From Cyanobacteria bacterium UBA8156 (GTDB lineage Bacteria; Cyanobacteriota; Cyanobacteriia; Pseudanabaenales; Pseudanabaenaceae): a DNA stretch of 9,594 nt. This document shows positions 6,645-9,594 of this stretch, piece after piece. Made by a program: the position numbers and the translations under genes. Each line of letters starts with the position of its first letter. Position 1 is the stretch's first letter. Under the pieces are notes generated by a model. The model had not been told where the DNA came from. It saw nothing but the letters and a program-made list of their open reading frames with translations, and searched no databases. Location of the stretch: the NCBI GenBank assembly GCA_003456125.1, contig DMPD01000335.1, forward strand, positions 1 to 9,594, written 5' to 3'.

Positions 6645-8749
6645 GGCAGGGATTGCAAAAGGGTGTGCAGGCGATCGCCGATCGCTTGGGGTTGGAAGGG
6701 GGCCAACACCTCGGCGCACCCTTGATGGTAGCGCTCCCAGGTGGAGCGATCGTCGTACAGCTTGAGAATCGCAGCCACCCATTCGGCGGCGGTGGTGGCG
6801 ATCGCGCAGTTGTACCCGTCCTGGAGCGCCAGCCCTTCGGCCCCAATGGGGGTGGTGATCACCGGCAAGCGAAAAGACAGGCTTTGGCCGATTTTGCCCT
6901 TCATGCCGGCACCGTAGCGCAGCGGGGCCACAAACCACCGGCTTTCCCGAAAGTAGGTATCCACATTGGGCAAATAGCCGGGCACCTGTACCCGCTCGTT
7001 GGCCAGGGCCTGCACCGCCGCCGGGGGATGGCTCCCCAGCAACGTGACCGGAATATCCGGGCGATCGCCCCACACCAAGGGCAAAATTTCCGTGCAGAGC
7101 CATACCACCGCATCCACGTTGGGTTGGTGGTAGTAGCCACCAATGAACAACAGCCCCCGGCGGGCCGCAAAGGGCAGGGGCGCAGCCGTGTCCATCTCGT
7201 GGAGGTTGGGCACCACCGCCACCTTGGGGGCTCCCAATTCCGTCATCAGCAATTGTTGTTCCTCCACCGTCACCGCCACCGTCAGATCGGCGATCGTCGC
7301 CATCCGCTGTTCCAACTGCCGCATCTTTTCCCAGACCGATCGTTGTTGAGGGTCTTGGCCGTTCAGTTCCCATTGGCGTTGGAGGCGCAGAAAGTGCAAA
7401 TCGATGGTGTCGTAGATCCGGGGGAGTTCGGGGCGACGCTGGAGCACCGGGAAATACTTGGCACAGAGTTCGGGGCGGCACACCCAGGCCCAATTCAGAA
7501 CCGGCAGCCGCCGTACCAGACGGGCCCAGGGATCTTGCTGCTGCCAGGTGAAGTACAGCACTTCGATGCCCATTCCCTCCAACAGACCGGTGTAGGGGTG
7601 TTGATCGTGGCCGTAATCGGGCAGAAAAATCACGTGGTAGCCAGCCCGTTGCCACAGTTCCAGCAACCGAAACAACCGCAACGCCCCCGACTCGCGATCG
7701 TAGGGGGGTACCAGGGTATCCACCACCAACAGGGTGCGGCCCGCGGCAAACCGTCGCGGGGCGATTTCGAGGTTGGCCGGTCGGCGGGGGCAATGGTGGG
7801 CCAACCGCTCTGCCCACCGCTCCGCAAACCGAGGTCGATCTACGGTGGGAGAATCCACCACCGGCGCGATCGCCCGATCGCCCACCAGCACCGCCGTGGG
7901 CACATACCGCACCTCACGGGCCCGCAAACTCAAATCCGCCGCTGCGTAGGCCAAACTCTGCCAAGCGCCAAACTCGGCTCGGTGGGCCCCACAAAAATCC
8001 CGCCGGGCCAGCCAACCCACCGCTCCACAGGCATCCGTTGGGCGGCGGTAGTTGTACTCCGGTTCCCCCGCAAAATCACCGGCCCCGTACTCCCACAGGC
8101 TGCCGTCTTGCCAAATCACCGTCCCTGCCCCCTTCAGGGTTTGATCGGGCCACACCAACTTGCCCGTGGCGATCGCCACTGTGGGGTTTTCCTTCAGCAC
8201 CGCTAGCAATGTCGTGAGGGCCGTCGCCGTCGGTTCCCATTCCGGACTCAGCAGCCAGAGGAATTCCCCTTGGAGATGGGGCCACACCGCCGCCACCGCC
8301 GCCGGCGCACTCCAACCCACAGGCGATCGCCAGAAATGCACCCCCGGCACCAGGGCTCGATCCTGGGAACCGAGGTCCACCACCCAAATTTCCAGGGGGA
8401 GTCCGATGGCCTGCAAACCGGCCAAACACCGTTGCAGCGCTTGGGGGACATCACCCGCTACCACCACCACCGACACCAAAGGTGGCGCGGCTATTTCCTC
8501 CAGGACGGGGGGCAATGGCCGTGGGAGAGCCGGATGGGCTTTGGGGTCTTGCAAAGCGGCCCGTCGCCACCGGCGCTGTTGTTGGGCGCGCCGCCAGGGA
8601 TGCACCACCAGCTTTTGCCAACCCGATCGCCCTTTGTGGAAGATTTTGGCGGTACCTTTGCGCAGCAACCCACGCCAGCCTTCCGCTTGCCATACCCGCA
8701 GGGTTTTTTGCCAAATTTGCTGCCAGTAGCTCGCCATGCCCCACCCCAT
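6641..8749 (-). CDS. Two-domain glycosyltransferase (degenerate GT2 plus GT4)
   Basis: A 702-residue protein expected to build a surface or extracellular polysaccharide, or another glycoconjugate. A basic, Trp-rich N-terminus (1-70) precedes a GT2-like domain (about 91-300): LVSVVVVAGD, then EIWVVDLGSQD, a GEFLWLLSPEWEP segment where GT2 enzymes carry the DxD metal site, and an AADLSLRARE segment where the usual ED-D motif is missing. This half may therefore be inactive. The C-terminal half (about 337-702) is a GT4-type GT-B fold: LLVVDTLVPPYDRESGALR, IYDTIDLHF, VAVVPN, LLFIGGYYHQPNVDAV, VPGYLPNVDTYF and RYGAGMKGKIGQSLSFRLPV followed by TTPIGAEGL, the nucleotide-sugar-binding region. Sugar and acceptor cannot be told from the sequence. 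The ATG at 8737 (MASYWQQ) is an alternative start and would allow a normal leader from a possible CATAAT -10 box (8766-8761). The gene is head-to-head with ispH and overlaps the moaD-like gene. Confidence 0.88.
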   Translation of the reverse strand: MGWGMASYWQQIWQKTLRVWQAEGWRGLLRKGTAKIFHKGRSGWQKLVVHPWRRAQQQRRWRRAALQDPKAHPALPRPLPPVLEEIAAPPLVSVVVVAGDVPQALQRCLAGLQAIGLPLEIWVVDLGSQDRALVPGVHFWRSPVGWSAPAAVAAVWPHLQGEFLWLLSPEWEPTATALTTLLAVLKENPTVAIATGKLVWPDQTLKGAGTVIWQDGSLWEYGAGDFAGEPEYNYRRPTDACGAVGWLARRDFCGAHRAEFGAWQSLAYAAADLSLRAREVRYVPTAVLVGDRAIAPVVDSPTVDRPRFAERWAERLAHHCPRRPANLEIAPRRFAAGRTLLVVDTLVPPYDRESGALRLFRLLELWQRAGYHVIFLPDYGHDQHPYTGLLEGMGIEVLYFTWQQQDPWARLVRRLPVLNWAWVCRPELCAKYFPVLQRRPELPRIYDTIDLHFLRLQRQWELNGQDPQQRSVWEKMRQLEQRMATIADLTVAVTVEEQQLLMTELGAPKVAVVPNLHEMDTAAPLPFAARRGLLFIGGYYHQPNVDAVVWLCTEILPLVWGDRPDIPVTLLGSHPPAAVQALANERVQVPGYLPNVDTYFRESRWFVAPLRYGAGMKGKIGQSLSFRLPVITTPIGAEGLALQDGYNCAIATTAAEWVAAILKLYDDRSTWERYHQGCAEVLAPFQPQAIGDRLHTLLQSLP

Positions 8750-8783
8750 CCGCGCCCGTCATTATGGCACAGCCCCTCCCCCC

Positions 8784-8789
8784 TATAAT
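8784..8789 (+). promoter_or_regulatory. Consensus -10 box of ispH
   Basis: TATAAT is a six-of-six match, 26 nt before the ispH ATG, implying a short leader of roughly 20 nt. No good -35 hexamer lies 16-18 bp upstream (the sequence there is ATTATG-like), so strength may come from the -10 box alone or from an activator. The space between the box and the ATG has no Shine-Dalgarno. Confidence 0.55.
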
Positions 8790-8815
8790 GAAACCAATCC
8801 TTTCCCCCTGACTCC

Positions 8816-9594
8816 ATGGAACCTACGCCCATCGAAGATACCCAGGCCTGGCGGCGATCGCTGCAAAAATCAGACTCCTACCACCGCCAAGGGTTCGGCC
8901 ACAAAGCCGAAGCGGAAGCGTCCCTCCAATCGGAATACTTCAGCCCCCTGTTGACCACCATTCGCAGCCATCACCACACCTACACCCAAGGGCTGGTAAC
9001 CGTTCACCTCGCCGAATCTTTGGGGTTTTGCTGGGGGGTAGAGCGGGCCGTCGCCATGGCCTACGAAACCCGCACCCAGTTTCCCCAGGCGAAAATCTGG
9101 ATCACCAATGAAATCATTCACAACCCGGTGGTGAATGCCCGTCTTCAGGAAATGGACGTTCACTTTGTGCCGGTGGTGAACGGGCAAAAGGATTTTTCGG
9201 GCGTACAATCCGGTGAGGTGGTGATTTTGCCGGCCTTTGGGGCCACGGTCGGGGAAACCGAATACCTCCATCAGCTGGGCTGCACCATTGTGGATACCAC
9301 CTGCCCCTGGGTTGCCAAGGTCTGGCATCGGGTCGAAAAACACAAAAAGTCCGATTTCACTTCCATTGTCCACGGCAAATACAAACACGAAGAGACGGTG
9401 GCCACCCTCTCCTACGCCAAACGCTACTTGGTGGTGCTGAACCTCCAAGAGGCGGAATACGTGGCCAACTACATGCTGCACGGGGGCGATCGCCAAGAGT
9501 TCTTGCAAAAATTTGCCAAGGCTGTGTCCCCCGGCTTTAATCCCGATCGCGACCTGGAGTACCTCGGCATCGCCAACCAAACCACCATGCTCAA
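8816..9594 (+). CDS. ispH: 4-hydroxy-3-methylbut-2-enyl diphosphate reductase, 5' part
   Basis: The first 259 codons of IspH (LytB), cut by the window end; the cyanobacterial protein is about 400 residues. IspH is the last enzyme of the MEP pathway and reduces HMBPP to IPP and DMAPP with a [4Fe-4S] cluster fed by ferredoxin, supplying carotenoids, the chlorophyll phytyl chain and quinones. The cyanobacterial/plant form is clear: a long N-terminal extension with [10 protein letters not shown] (21-30), [20 protein letters not shown] (66-85) with cluster ligand C72, [12 protein letters not shown] (96-107), [11 protein letters not shown] (135-145), and [14 protein letters not shown] (157-170) with cluster ligand C163, then [12 protein letters not shown]. 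The third ligand cysteine would lie beyond the window. The ATG at 8816 fits homologues. It is transcribed away from the glycosyltransferase gene behind a consensus -10 box. Confidence 0.97.
   Translation, partial: MEPTPIEDTQAWRRSLQKSDSYHRQGFGHKAEAEASLQSEYFSPLLTTIRSHHHTYTQGLVTVHLAESLGFCWGVERAVAMAYETRTQFPQAKIWITNEIIHNPVVNARLQEMDVHFVPVVNGQKDFSGVQSGEVVILPAFGATVGETEYLHQLGCTIVDTTCPWVAKVWHRVEKHKKSDFTSIVHGKYKHEETVATLSYAKRYLVVLNLQEAEYVANYMLHGGDRQEFLQKFAKAVSPGFNPDRDLEYLGIANQTTML

Larger units (their letters stand above)
3594..9493. repeat. HIP1 octamers (GCGATCGC), dispersed
   Basis: By eye I find this palindrome starting at 3594, 3768, 3802, 3968, 4326, 4530, 5062, 5247, 6012, 6311, 6532, 6671, 6798, 7061, 7866, 8169, 8323, 8854 and 9486, about one per 330 bp. 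HIP1 is abundant in many cyanobacterial genomes and is the main sequence-level marker of the host group here. All copies lie within or at the edge of genes. None occurs between 1 and 3593. Confidence 0.85.

Noticed and set aside
6402..7817. A 471-codon minus-strand frame that would fuse about 390 residues to the MoaD-like protein.
   Set aside because: The upstream part overlaps the well-supported glycosyltransferase in another frame and has a low-complexity composition. The MoaD family starts at the internal ATG at 6644.
6653..8206. A 517-codon plus-strand frame opposite the glycosyltransferase.
   Set aside because: It is a His/Arg/Gly/Gln-rich shadow of the glycosyltransferase, with no motif and no plausible start signal.
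8870..9580. A 236-codon minus-strand frame at the right end.
   Set aside because: It is antisense to ispH, which has cluster cysteines and family motifs in the plus frame.

Overview
The window comes from a fairly GC-rich cyanobacterium that probably makes phycoerythrin. Three things point there: adjacent pebA and pebB genes for phycoerythrobilin synthesis, the long cyanobacterial/plant form of IspH (LytB), and many copies of the HIP1 octamer GCGATCGC (I count 19, all between 3594 and 9493). I see no rRNA, tRNA, CRISPR array, insertion sequence or prophage gene.

Layout, left to right. (1) 22-3324, minus: a large modular extracellular nuclease of the NucH/ExeM type with a C-terminal RTX calcium-binding tail. 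The gap upstream of it (3325-3507) holds a Shine-Dalgarno and three 8-bp direct repeats with 3-bp spacers that closely fit the cyanobacterial Pho box, so the nuclease is probably a phosphate-scavenging enzyme. (2) 3508-4404, minus: an unrecognised two-helix membrane protein. (3) 4405-4500: an AT-rich divergent promoter region. (4) 4501-6391, plus: pebA, pebB and an Rrf2-family regulator, joined by two ATGA stop/start overlaps, so very likely one transcript. The regulator frame is broken by an in-frame TAG at codon 12. (5) 6402-8749, minus: a two-domain glycosyltransferase followed, again through an ATGA overlap, by a MoaD/ThiS-like sulfur-carrier protein. It converges on the rrf2 gene, and an 18-bp palindrome carries both stop codons. 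(6) 8816-9594, plus: the first 259 codons of ispH, with a consensus -10 box just upstream, cut by the window end.

How they fit together. PebA and PebB perform two successive ferredoxin-dependent reductions, biliverdin to 15,16-dihydrobiliverdin to phycoerythrobilin, and their coupled translation suits handing over the intermediate. IspH is another reductase of plastid-type metabolism, but it sits in its own transcription unit. The glycosyltransferase/MoaD pair and the nuclease look like unrelated neighbours.

Most of the window is ordinary. The points that deserve a second look are the amber codon in the peb-linked Rrf2 gene, the Pho-box-like array before the nuclease, the complete absence of HIP1 from the 3.3-kb nuclease gene, and the palindrome at the convergent gene ends. 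I found no clearly new multi-gene system.
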